Shown: positions 36,806 through 42,999 of the stretch, piece after piece
Numbering within the stretch: the stretch's first letter is position 1
Layout of the letters: every line of letters begins with the position of its first letter
Assembly: GCF_900269665.1 (NCBI RefSeq)
Contig: NZ_LT985361.1
Coordinates: forward strand, 959,362 to 1,002,360
DNA: 42,999 bases
Source: Nocardia suismassiliense
GTDB lineage: Bacteria > Actinomycetota > Actinomycetes > Mycobacteriales > Mycobacteriaceae
Reading direction: 5' to 3'
Notes under the pieces: model-generated
Databases searched by the model: none
What the model saw: the letters and a program-made list of their open reading frames with translations, nothing else
What the model was told of the DNA's origin: nothing
Made by a program: the position numbers and the translations under genes

Positions 36806-36831
36806 TGCCCCGCCCCTGGCAGGGCGGGGCA
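36806..36831 (-). terminator. terminator after ipdC
   Basis: Perfect 10-bp GC-rich stem TGCCCCGCCC / GGGCGGGGCA with a 6-nt loop, 14 nt beyond the ipdC stop codon; it ends the echA20-ipdABC transcript. Confidence 0.8.
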
Positions 36832-36845
36832 CGTACGTCGGCGAC

Positions 36846-37907
36846 TCAGAGGTGTTTCTGCAATCCTTCGATCCGGGCGATCGCGTCGGTGACGATGCGG
36901 TCGATCAGCTCCTGACAGGTCGGCAGGTCCTCGATGATGCCGGTGACCTGACCGGCGGCCAGCACCCCCGCCTGGGTATTGCCCTCGACCAGACCGGCGC
37001 GCAACAACATCGGCGTATTGGCCGCCATGACGACCTGAGACCAGGTGAGGTCCTTGGCCTTTCGCATGGCGAGTCCGTCCCGCACCAGGGTGGACCATTT
37101 CATGCCGGTCATGTTCTTGAACTTGGCGGCATTGGCCACCGCGGCGGCCAGGCCACGGGTCCGGCCCGAATGCTCCAGGCGCTGCACCAGTTCGGTGTTC
37201 AGGACCCGGTGCGGCATGCCGTCGACCTTGGTGGAAACCACGGTGTCCTGGAGCTGTCTGCGCAGGTACTCCTGCTTGACCGCCTCGGGCACGGTGCTCT
37301 CCTGCGTCAGCAAGAAGCGGGTGCCCATCGCGACGCCCGCCGCACCGTAGGCCAGCGCGGCCGCCAAGCCGCGGCCGTCGAAGAAGCCGCCCGCGGCGAC
37401 CACCGGGATGTCGACCGCGTCCAGCACCGACGGCAACAGCAGCGTGGTGGCCACCGGGCCGGTGTGCCCGCCGCCCTCGCCGCCCTGCACGATCACCGCG
37501 TCGGCGCCCCAGGACGCGACCTTCACCGCGTGCTTGGCCGCGCCGATCGACGGAATCACCACCACGCCCGCGTCTTTCAGCTTGGCGATGAGGTCCTGCT
37601 TGGGCGCGAGCGCGAACGACGCGACGGCCACCTTTTCCCGGATCAGCAGATCGATCCGCTCGGGCGCGTCGGTGGCGTCGGCGCGGATGTTCACGCCGAA
37701 CGGTTTCCCGGTGTGCGCCTTGGTCTTCGCGACCGCCGCCTCGAGCTCCGGGTAGGTCATGGTGGCCGAGGCGAGGATGCCGAGACCGCCCGCCTCGGCG
37801 GTGGCCGCGACCAGGCTCGGGCCCGCGACCCAGCCCATGCCGGTTTGCACGATGGGGTGTTCGATGCCGACCAGGTCGGTCAGCGCGGTGCGCAGCCGGC
37901 CGGTCAC
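36846..37907 (-). CDS. ipdC: IpdC, flavin-dependent HIP pathway enzyme (nitronate monooxygenase fold)
   Basis: 353 residues, TIM barrel of the nitronate monooxygenase/2-nitropropane dioxygenase type: VQTGMGWVAGPSLVAATAEA, ADAVIVQGGEGGGHTG and AAGGFFDGRGLAAALAYGA form the FMN site. IpdC acts on an early bicyclic CoA ester (5-OH HIC-CoA in the M. tuberculosis scheme) to produce the substrate that EchA20 opens. GTG at 37907 overlaps the ipdB stop (GTGA). The order echA20-ipdA-ipdB-ipdC matches Rv3550-Rv3553. Confidence 0.9.
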   Translation of the reverse strand: MTGRLRTALTDLVGIEHPIVQTGMGWVAGPSLVAATAEAGGLGILASATMTYPELEAAVAKTKAHTGKPFGVNIRADATDAPERIDLLIREKVAVASFALAPKQDLIAKLKDAGVVVIPSIGAAKHAVKVASWGADAVIVQGGEGGGHTGPVATTLLLPSVLDAVDIPVVAAGGFFDGRGLAAALAYGAAGVAMGTRFLLTQESTVPEAVKQEYLRRQLQDTVVSTKVDGMPHRVLNTELVQRLEHSGRTRGLAAAVANAAKFKNMTGMKWSTLVRDGLAMRKAKDLTWSQVVMAANTPMLLRAGLVEGNTQAGVLAAGQVTGIIEDLPTCQELIDRIVTDAIARIEGLQKHL

Positions 37908-38662
37908 GACGGCACCTCGGTGTCCCGAATGTTCTTGGGATCGAGGACGTCCCGGATCAGGCGCAGTTCTTCGGCGGTAGGCAGCCGAGTCTCCTCGGCT
38001 TCGGCCAGTCCGTGGATCTCGAACGCGGTGTTCTCGGCGACCTCGGCGGCGGTGACGCCGGGGTGCAGGCTGCGCGCCCGCATGGTGTGGCCGGGTCCGG
38101 CGAAGTCGAAGACGCCCAGGTTGCTGACCACCCGGTGCAGGTGATGGAACCGGAAGGCCGGGTTGTCCGGGTCCACCTTGTCGTAGCCGACGCCGGCGAC
38201 GATATCGACCTGATCGGTGAATACTCGGCTGGTGTGCCGCGAAACCCAGTAGCTGGTGGCGTGATTGATCGTATTGCCCGGTGCGCCACGGACCCCGAAC
38301 ATCTGCCGGGTCGGCCGCTGCAGCGGACCGAACGCGGAGAGGTTCTGATTGCCGAACCGGTCGATCTGGTTGGCGCCCATCACCACGTGCCGCCGCCCGG
38401 AGGCCACCACATCGAACACCCGGCGAAACGGTATCCACCCCTCGATCGGCGCCTTGCCGCCGAGCGGGGGAGTGTCGGCGAACAGCAGCGCCTCGCCGTC
38501 GGAGAGCAGCAGATCGGGCTCGGTGGTCAGCTTGGCCAGCCGCGCGCCGATGATCGACATCGGTGACATCGGGCTCGCCATGATTTCGCCTGCGCCGCTG
38601 AAGATCTCCGCGCAGGCGACCGCGCAGACCTCGGCACGGGTGATCGTCTCGGTCGAGGTCAT
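37904..38662 (-). CDS. ipdB: IpdB, beta subunit of the ring-opening hydrolase
   Basis: 252 residues, class I CoA-transferase-like fold (beta type): GAGEIMASPMSPMSIIGARLAK split across the first 50 residues, then GANQIDRFGNQNLSAFG and a Gly/Ala-rich tail. With IpdA it forms the hydrolase that opens the last steroid ring (COCHEA-CoA hydrolase) rather than transferring CoA. ATG overlaps the ipdA stop (ATGA). Confidence 0.9.
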   Translation of the reverse strand: MTSTETITRAEVCAVACAEIFSGAGEIMASPMSPMSIIGARLAKLTTEPDLLLSDGEALLFADTPPLGGKAPIEGWIPFRRVFDVVASGRRHVVMGANQIDRFGNQNLSAFGPLQRPTRQMFGVRGAPGNTINHATSYWVSRHTSRVFTDQVDIVAGVGYDKVDPDNPAFRFHHLHRVVSNLGVFDFAGPGHTMRARSLHPGVTAAEVAENTAFEIHGLAEAEETRLPTAEELRLIRDVLDPKNIRDTEVPS

Positions 38663-39543
38663 TTCTTCGCCTCCTGTGCGAACTCGCGGACGGCGGCCTG
38701 GTACTCGTCCTCGGAGACGGCCAGGTACTTGTCGACGAACTGCTGCCACGCCTCGGGAGTCTTGGCCGACTGCACGTAATGCTTCTGGAATTTCTCGTCC
38801 CGGCCGTAGCTGTCACCGGCCAGGGTGAAGTGCGCACCGTTGGGCGCCTCGACCACCCCGTCCACCATCATGCGATTGAGCAGCAACGATTGCAGCAGCA
38901 CGGTTTTCACCAACTCGTCGGTCTCCACGATTCGCTCGACCGACACATACCGGCGCGCTGCGGCCAGGCAGTACAGGTCGTCGAAGTACGGATCGACTCC
39001 GGTGTAGGCGGCATTGCCGTGCCGGTCACCGATATTCAGATGCACCAGCGCCGCATCGAGATTCAGGGCGGGCATCGCCATCAGGGTCTCGGTCCGGCCG
39101 TCGGCATCGGGGTAAGGCGAAGCGACCGTGCGCAACTCCCCATCCCAGAAGTTCGGCACATCCGAGCCGAGCCCGGCCCGGATCGGCAGGAACGGCAACC
39201 GCGCCGCGGCCGCCTCCAGCCCGCACTTGAGCATGCCCTCGTCCATCTCGCGCGCCACCAGCGCGCCCGAGGTCCGGGCGTGCGCGAACCACGGGTCGTA
39301 GAACGGCGCCGAATCCAGTGATACGAAGCCGTAGTACGCCTTGCGCACCTTGCCGGCCGAACACAGCAGACCCAGGTCCGGCCCGCCATAGCTGACCACC
39401 GTCAGATCGGTGAGATCCGACCGCAGGATGGCCCGCACCAGCGCCATCGGCTTGCGCCGCGATCCCCAGCCGCCGAGGCCGATGGTCATTCCGCTGCGCA
39501 ACTCGCCGACGACCTCGTCGAGCGACATTCGCTTGTCTCGCAT
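38659..39543 (-). CDS. ipdA: IpdA, alpha subunit of the ring-opening hydrolase
   Basis: 294 residues, class I CoA-transferase-like fold (alpha type): MTIGLGGWGSRRKPMALVRA carries the N-terminal Gly-rich loop, with VVSYGGPDLGLLCSAGKV, PFLPIRAGLGSDVP and VHLNIGDRHGNAAYTG. It partners IpdB. Two Met codons are close together at the start (MRDKRM); the first is used. It lies 14 nt after echA20 in the same operon. Confidence 0.9.
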   Translation of the reverse strand: MRDKRMSLDEVVGELRSGMTIGLGGWGSRRKPMALVRAILRSDLTDLTVVSYGGPDLGLLCSAGKVRKAYYGFVSLDSAPFYDPWFAHARTSGALVAREMDEGMLKCGLEAAAARLPFLPIRAGLGSDVPNFWDGELRTVASPYPDADGRTETLMAMPALNLDAALVHLNIGDRHGNAAYTGVDPYFDDLYCLAAARRYVSVERIVETDELVKTVLLQSLLLNRMMVDGVVEAPNGAHFTLAGDSYGRDEKFQKHYVQSAKTPEAWQQFVDKYLAVSEDEYQAAVREFAQEAKK

Positions 39544-39557
39544 GACTTTCCGATCTC

Positions 39558-40322
39558 CTACTGCTCGGCCTTGCGCGCGGCCAGATCGTCGTCGAACCGG
39601 GCGCGGATCTCGTCGGCGACGCCGGCGAGATTGAGTTCGAAGGTGAATCCCTGCTCGTACCGGTAACTGCGGTGCACGTCCTGGGTATCGATGCCGTTGA
39701 GCGCGCGCTTCGCCGCGCGAATCACCCGCCCGTCCTTGGCGGCGATGTTCTTGGCGACTTCCATTGCCGCGGCGTCGAGTTCGGCGCGCGGCACCACCTG
39801 GTACACCGATCCGAAGTGATGCAGCTGCTGCGCGGTGATGGTGCTCGCGGTATAGAACAGCGCCCGCATCAGATGCTGCGGCACCAGCCGGGACAGGTGG
39901 GTGGCCGCGCCGAGCGCGCCACGGTCCACCTCGGGCAGCCCGAAAGTGGCGTCGTCCGAGGCGATCACGACGTCCGCGTTGCCGACCAGCCCGATCCCGC
40001 CGCCGAGGCAGAAGCCCTGCACCACCGCGATCACCGGCACCGGGCAGTCGTACACCGCCGCGAACGCCTCGAAGCAGCCGTGATTCGCGTCGATCAGCGC
40101 CTGATGACCGGGCTTGCTCTGGATCTCCTTGATATCGACACCGGCGTTGAAGCCGCGATTCTCGGCGCGCAGCACCACGACTCGCGTCTGCTTGTCCCGC
40201 CCCGCCTCCCGGATCGCGTCGGCGATGTCGAACCAGCCTGCCGTCGGTATGGCGTTGACCGGTGGATAGTCCACCGTGACCACGGTGATGCCGGTTGATT
40301 CGCAGTGACGGTTGATCCCCAT
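39558..40322 (-). CDS. echA20: EchA20, ring-D-opening hydrolase of the crotonase family
   Basis: 254 residues. Crotonase blocks: FNAGVDIKEIQS and VVQGFCLGGGIGLVGNADVV form the oxyanion hole, followed by FGLPEVDRGALGAATHLSRL. In M. tuberculosis EchA20 hydrolyses a ring C-C bond of HIEC-CoA rather than hydrating a double bond. It is the first gene of echA20-ipdABC, and its ATG faces the divergent SDR gene across a KstR2 box. Confidence 0.9.
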   Translation of the reverse strand: MGINRHCESTGITVVTVDYPPVNAIPTAGWFDIADAIREAGRDKQTRVVVLRAENRGFNAGVDIKEIQSKPGHQALIDANHGCFEAFAAVYDCPVPVIAVVQGFCLGGGIGLVGNADVVIASDDATFGLPEVDRGALGAATHLSRLVPQHLMRALFYTASTITAQQLHHFGSVYQVVPRAELDAAAMEVAKNIAAKDGRVIRAAKRALNGIDTQDVHRSYRYEQGFTFELNLAGVADEIRARFDDDLAARKAEQ

Positions 40323-40390
40323 CGCCTATCCCTTCGTGAAGGCCCCAGCCCATCGTGAGACCCGGTTCGGCCGCGGCCCAGCGTTGGCAA

Positions 40391-40408
40391 AGCAAGCAGT
40401 TGCTTGGT
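40391..40408. promoter_or_regulatory. KstR2 operator between echA20 and the SDR operon
   Basis: AGCAAGCA-GT-TGCTTGGT, the 18-bp palindrome with one mismatch. It is 11 nt upstream of the GTG of the SDR gene and 68 nt upstream of echA20. Downstream it continues TAGGTTA as at the fadE30 promoter, suggesting a common promoter architecture. Confidence 0.8.
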
Positions 40409-40419
40409 AGGTTAGCACG

Positions 40420-41211
40420 GTGGCACTCGAAATCGATCTGGCCGACCGCGTCGTTCTGGTGACCGGCGGCGTCCGCGGCGTGGGTGCCGGTGTGAGCAGG
40501 GCCTTCCTCGCGGCGGGCGCGACGGTGATCGCCTGTGCCCGCCGTCCCGCCGACGCACCGGTCGAGGCCGACGGCCGCGCGATCGAGTTCCTGGCCTGTG
40601 ACATTCGCGACGCCGACGCGGTGCGTGAGCTGATCGACACCGTCGTCGCGCGACACGGCCGCCTCGATCACCTGGTCAACAACGCGGGCGGCGCCCCCTT
40701 CGCGCTCGCCGCCACCGCGAGCAAGAACTTCCACGCCAAGATCGTCGAGCTGAACCTGCTTGCGCCGCTGCTGGTTTCGCAGGCCGCCAACGCGGTGATG
40801 CAGCAGCAGCCGGACGGCGGCACGATCGTCAACATCTCCAGCGTCAGCGGGCACCGCGCGTCACCCGGCACCGCGGCCTACGGCGCCGCGAAGGCGGGCA
40901 TGGACAACCTGACCGCCTCGCTGGCCGTCGAGTGGGCGCCCAAGGTGCGGGTGAACTCGCTCGTCGTCGGCCCGGTCGACACCGAGCTCAGCCGGCTGCA
41001 CTACGGCGACCAGGACGGCATCGACGCGGTGGGCCAGACCATTGCGCTCGGCCGGCTGGCCGCCCCGGAGGACGTCGGCCGCTGCGCCGTCTTCCTCGCC
41101 TCCCCGCTGGCCTGCTACGTCAGCGGTGCCGCCCTGCTGGTGCACGGCGGTGGCGAGCGCCCCGCCTTCCTGGCCGCGTCCACGGCGGCGGCCGGTCAGC
41201 AGCAGTCCTGA
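40420..41211 (+). CDS. short-chain dehydrogenase (Rv3549c-like)
   Basis: 263 residues, classical SDR. TGGVRGVGAGVSRAF (15-29) binds the nucleotide, NNAG is at 87-90, with Ser141, Tyr154 and Lys158 (YGAAK) as the catalytic set. GTG at 40420 has no ribosome binding site and lies close to the operator, implying a leaderless transcript. Place and orientation equal Rv3549c, a KstR2-regulated SDR; a hydroxyacyl-CoA dehydrogenase role in C/D-ring degradation is likely but unproven. Confidence 0.85.
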   Translation: MALEIDLADRVVLVTGGVRGVGAGVSRAFLAAGATVIACARRPADAPVEADGRAIEFLACDIRDADAVRELIDTVVARHGRLDHLVNNAGGAPFALAATASKNFHAKIVELNLLAPLLVSQAANAVMQQQPDGGTIVNISSVSGHRASPGTAAYGAAKAGMDNLTASLAVEWAPKVRVNSLVVGPVDTELSRLHYGDQDGIDAVGQTIALGRLAAPEDVGRCAVFLASPLACYVSGAALLVHGGGERPAFLAASTAAAGQQQS

Positions 41212-41243
41212 AGACAACGGACCCCCACGAAGAGGACACAGGT

Positions 41244-42155
41244 ATGGACACCGAGCAGATCTGCGCAGGCCGCACCGTCATCGTCACCGGCGCGGGCCGC
41301 GGCATCGGGCGTGCGCACGCGCTCGCCTTCGCCGCGGCCGGGGCGAAGGTGGTGGTCAACGATCTCGGCTCGGCCCTCGACGGCGCCGTGACCGCCGAGA
41401 CCCCGGCCGAACAGGTGGTGGCGGAGATCACCGCACTCGGCGGCACCGCCGTGGCCAACGGCGACGACGTCGCGGATTGGCAAGGCGGCCAACGGCTTAT
41501 CCGGCAGGCGGTCGATACCTTCGGCGGCCTCGACGTGCTCGTCAACAACGCCGGATTCGTGCGAGACCGGATGCTGGTCAACCTCGGTGAGGACGAGTGG
41601 GACGCGGTGATCCGCGTGCACCTCAAGGGCCATTTCGTCACCATGCGGCACGCGATCGAGTACTGGCGCGGCGAGTCCAAAGCCGGTCGCCCGGTCGACG
41701 GCCGCATCATCAACACCAGCTCCGGCGCGGGCTTGCAGGGCAGCGTCGGTCAGGGCAACTACGGCGCGGCCAAAGCCGGTATTGCGGGACTTACGCTGAC
41801 GGCCGCCGCGGAGTTCGCTCGCTACGGCGTCACTGTGAATTCCATCGCACCTGCGGCCCGAACCAGGATGACCGAAACGGTGTTTGCCGAGACCATGGCG
41901 CAGCCGGAAGACGGCTTCGACGCGATGGCTCCGGAGAACATTTCGCCGCTCGTCGTCTGGCTCGGCAGCCCAGAATCCGCATCGGTCACCGGGCGCATGT
42001 TCGAGGTCGAGGGCGGGAAAATCGCACTTGCGGACGGGTGGCGCCACGGTGTCGCGGTGGATCGCGGTGCCAGGTGGTCGCCTGCCGAGCTCGGCCCGGT
42101 GGTAGCTGACCTGATTGCCAAGGGGATGCCGCCCGAACCGGTGTACGGGGCCTGA
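41244..42155 (+). CDS. short-chain dehydrogenase (Rv3548c-like)
   Basis: 303 residues, SDR of the longer multifunctional-enzyme type: TGAGRGIGRAHALAFAAAG (15-33), NDLGSALDG, NNAG at 101-104, and Ser160, Tyr173 and Lys177 (NYGAAKAG). Related domains act as (3R)-hydroxyacyl-CoA dehydrogenases in beta-oxidation. It is 32 nt after the preceding SDR and probably in one operon with it under KstR2, as for Rv3549c-Rv3548c. AGAGGA stands 8 nt before the ATG. Confidence 0.85.
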   Translation: MDTEQICAGRTVIVTGAGRGIGRAHALAFAAAGAKVVVNDLGSALDGAVTAETPAEQVVAEITALGGTAVANGDDVADWQGGQRLIRQAVDTFGGLDVLVNNAGFVRDRMLVNLGEDEWDAVIRVHLKGHFVTMRHAIEYWRGESKAGRPVDGRIINTSSGAGLQGSVGQGNYGAAKAGIAGLTLTAAAEFARYGVTVNSIAPAARTRMTETVFAETMAQPEDGFDAMAPENISPLVVWLGSPESASVTGRMFEVEGGKIALADGWRHGVAVDRGARWSPAELGPVVADLIAKGMPPEPVYGA

Positions 42156-42286
42156 GCGGGCTTCCGACCTTCTTCCTGCGCACGTAACGATAGGGGTTTA
42201 CTATGGCCCCCATCCGTTAAAAGTCCCGTGTGAGAGTCGCGACCGGGTGAGATCTGCGCTTTACGAATGAGGGGAAGGCTCGGCGC

Positions 42287-42999
42287 ATGGCCGTTGGTCG
42301 CACGTTCCGTGTGGTTGCAGTAGCTGGAGCTGTGGCCGGCTTTGCGCTACTCGGCCCGGTTGCGGCGGTAGCCCAGCCCTCCGGGCAGTGCGCGCAGTGC
42401 GCTGCCGACCCCGCTCCGCCGCCGTACGACGGCGGGGAGACCTGGTTGCCGTTATCGGTACCGGGGCAGCCGACAGACGTCAGTGCGGTGCCCACCAATC
42501 CCGCCATCGGCTCCGGTTCGGCAGCCGCCGGTTCGGCCGCGGCAGGCTCGGCTGCGGCCGGTGGCTCGGCTGCGGCAGGTTCCGCGGGCGCCGCAGGCTC
42601 GGCCGGTCTCGGCGCGCTGCTCGGTACCGGCTCCGCCGGACTCGGCCTGACGCTCGGTTCGGGCTCGGCCGGTCTCGGCGTCGTGCTCGGCACCGGCTCT
42701 GCCGCGCTCGGCGCCACCGGCTCCGCGGGGGTAGGTGCCCTGGCAACAGGCTCCGCCGCCGTGGGTTCCGCCGGAATCGGTGTCGGTGCAACAGGTTCGG
42801 CCGCAGTCGGGTCGGCAGGCGTTGGTTCGGCCGCGGTCGGTTCCGCGGGCGTTGGCTCCGCCGGAGTCGGTTCCGCGGGCGTCGGTTCCGCGGCAACCGG
42901 TTCTGCCGCAGTAGGTTCCGCGGCCGTCGGCTCGGCGGCCGTCGGTTCGGCCGCTCCGCTGCTGCTGCTCTTGATCCCGATCCCCACCCCGCCTGTCCC
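42287..42999 (+). CDS. secreted Gly-Ser-Ala pentapeptide-repeat protein, 5' part
   Basis: Open from ATG 42287 to the window edge (237 codons, no stop). GAGGGGAAGG lies about 8 nt upstream. Residues 1-29 form a Sec signal peptide (basic VGRTFR, hydrophobic core, AVA before Gln30). The mature N-terminus has QCAQC (Cys34, Cys37) and a Pro-rich stretch; from residue 75 the protein is almost only Gly, Ser, Ala, Val and Leu. Residues 155-223 are 13 full units plus a partial of GSA[AG]V. A hydrophobic PLLLLLIPIPTPP follows. It resembles low-complexity surface proteins, but no family was recognised. Codon choice within repeats varies (GCC/GCG/GCA, TCC/TCG), so the amino-acid pattern, not only the DNA, appears conserved. 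Confidence 0.75.
   Translation, partial: MAVGRTFRVVAVAGAVAGFALLGPVAAVAQPSGQCAQCAADPAPPPYDGGETWLPLSVPGQPTDVSAVPTNPAIGSGSAAAGSAAAGSAAAGGSAAAGSAGAAGSAGLGALLGTGSAGLGLTLGSGSAGLGVVLGTGSAALGATGSAGVGALATGSAAVGSAGIGVGATGSAAVGSAGVGSAAVGSAGVGSAGVGSAGVGSAATGSAAVGSAAVGSAAVGSAAPLLLLLIPIPTPPV
42749..42955 (+). repeat. 15-bp tandem repeat array coding GSA[AG]V
   Basis: Thirteen full 15-nt units and a 12-nt remainder, in frame, typified by GGTTCCGCGGGCGTC. The third unit is diverged (GVGAT). Units vary mostly at third codon positions. The array is a likely site of copy-number variation between strains. Confidence 0.8.

Noticed and set aside
36730..36915. 61-codon plus-strand frame starting at the end of the inverted repeat
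   Set aside because: It crosses the ipdC terminator and 3' end, has no ribosome site and an Arg/Pro-rich composition; not a credible LysR target gene.
36732..38144. 470-codon plus-strand frame opposite ipdC/ipdB
   Set aside because: Runs through the ipdC terminator and is antisense to two clear enzymes; no domain.
42749..42955. CRISPR-like periodic array
   Set aside because: The 15-bp period is in-frame coding repetition without spacers; no CRISPR repeat-spacer pattern or cas gene was seen anywhere in the window.
42217..42987. 256-codon minus-strand frame rich in AEPTAAEP repeats
   Set aside because: It is the mirror of the plus-strand GSA repeat. The plus strand has a signal peptide and ribosome site; the minus frame has neither and crosses the gene's promoter region.

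Overview
The window is high-GC actinobacterial DNA, most likely from Nocardia or a close mycolic-acid-containing relative. This is inferred from codon usage, frequent GTG starts, KstR/KstR2-type operators and a gene order that follows the cholesterol-catabolic region of Mycobacterium and Rhodococcus. The genus cannot be fixed from the sequence alone. Both ends are cut: a ZapE/AFG1-type ATPase enters at the left edge and a secreted repeat protein runs off the right edge.

Layout. (1) 1-872: 3' part of a zapE-like gene. (2) 1022-5356 (+): a compact five-gene moxR operon (DUF4129 protein, small membrane-anchored protein, MoxR AAA+ ATPase, DUF58 protein, small membrane protein). Two tiny overlapping reading frames sit between moxR and the DUF58 gene. 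(3) 5387-12475: divergent steroid genes, with kstD and a MaoC-type hydratase on the minus strand and a KstD-like flavoprotein plus hsaE-hsaG-hsaF on the plus strand, around a KstR-type promoter region. (4) 12519-13847: a type II NADH dehydrogenase-like enzyme. (5) 14003-19368: hsaA-hsaD-hsaC-hsaB (-) diverging from kshA and a small Cys-rich gene (+), with two further KstR boxes. (6) 19497-24867: genes unrelated to steroid metabolism: DUF985 cupin, tRNA-His(GTG), saccharopine dehydrogenase-like/AraC divergent pair, DUF427 protein, MFS transporter with MarR regulator. (7) 24971-42155: the HIP (rings C/D propionate) regulon: fadD3-echA-fadE31-fadE32-fadE33 (-), fadE30-ipdF (+), an unknown gene, kstR2-fadA6 (+), a LysR regulator, echA20-ipdA-ipdB-ipdC (-), and two SDR genes (+). 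(8) 42287-end: a secreted Gly-Ser-Ala pentapeptide-repeat protein.

How the genes work together. KstD introduces the delta-1 double bond and KshA the 9-alpha hydroxyl, which together open ring B. HsaA/HsaB hydroxylate the resulting phenol, HsaC cleaves the catechol, and HsaD hydrolyses the product into HIP and 2-hydroxyhexa-2,4-dienoate. HsaE-HsaF-HsaG take the dienoate to pyruvate and propionyl-CoA. FadD3 activates HIP, and FadE30, IpdF, IpdC, EchA20, IpdAB, FadE31-33 and FadA6 degrade rings C and D. Side-chain genes, kshB and mce4 are not in the window.

The most unusual items are: (a) a family of very short coupled reading frames (MIRU-like) at cistron junctions, including hsaA/hsaD and fadE30/ipdF; (b) a probable delta-4(5-alpha) ketosteroid dehydrogenase at the head of the hsaEGF operon; (c) three KstR2 operators that share an 18-bp palindrome; (d) an uncharacterised four-cysteine protein coupled to kshA; and (e) the secreted GSA[AG]V repeat protein.
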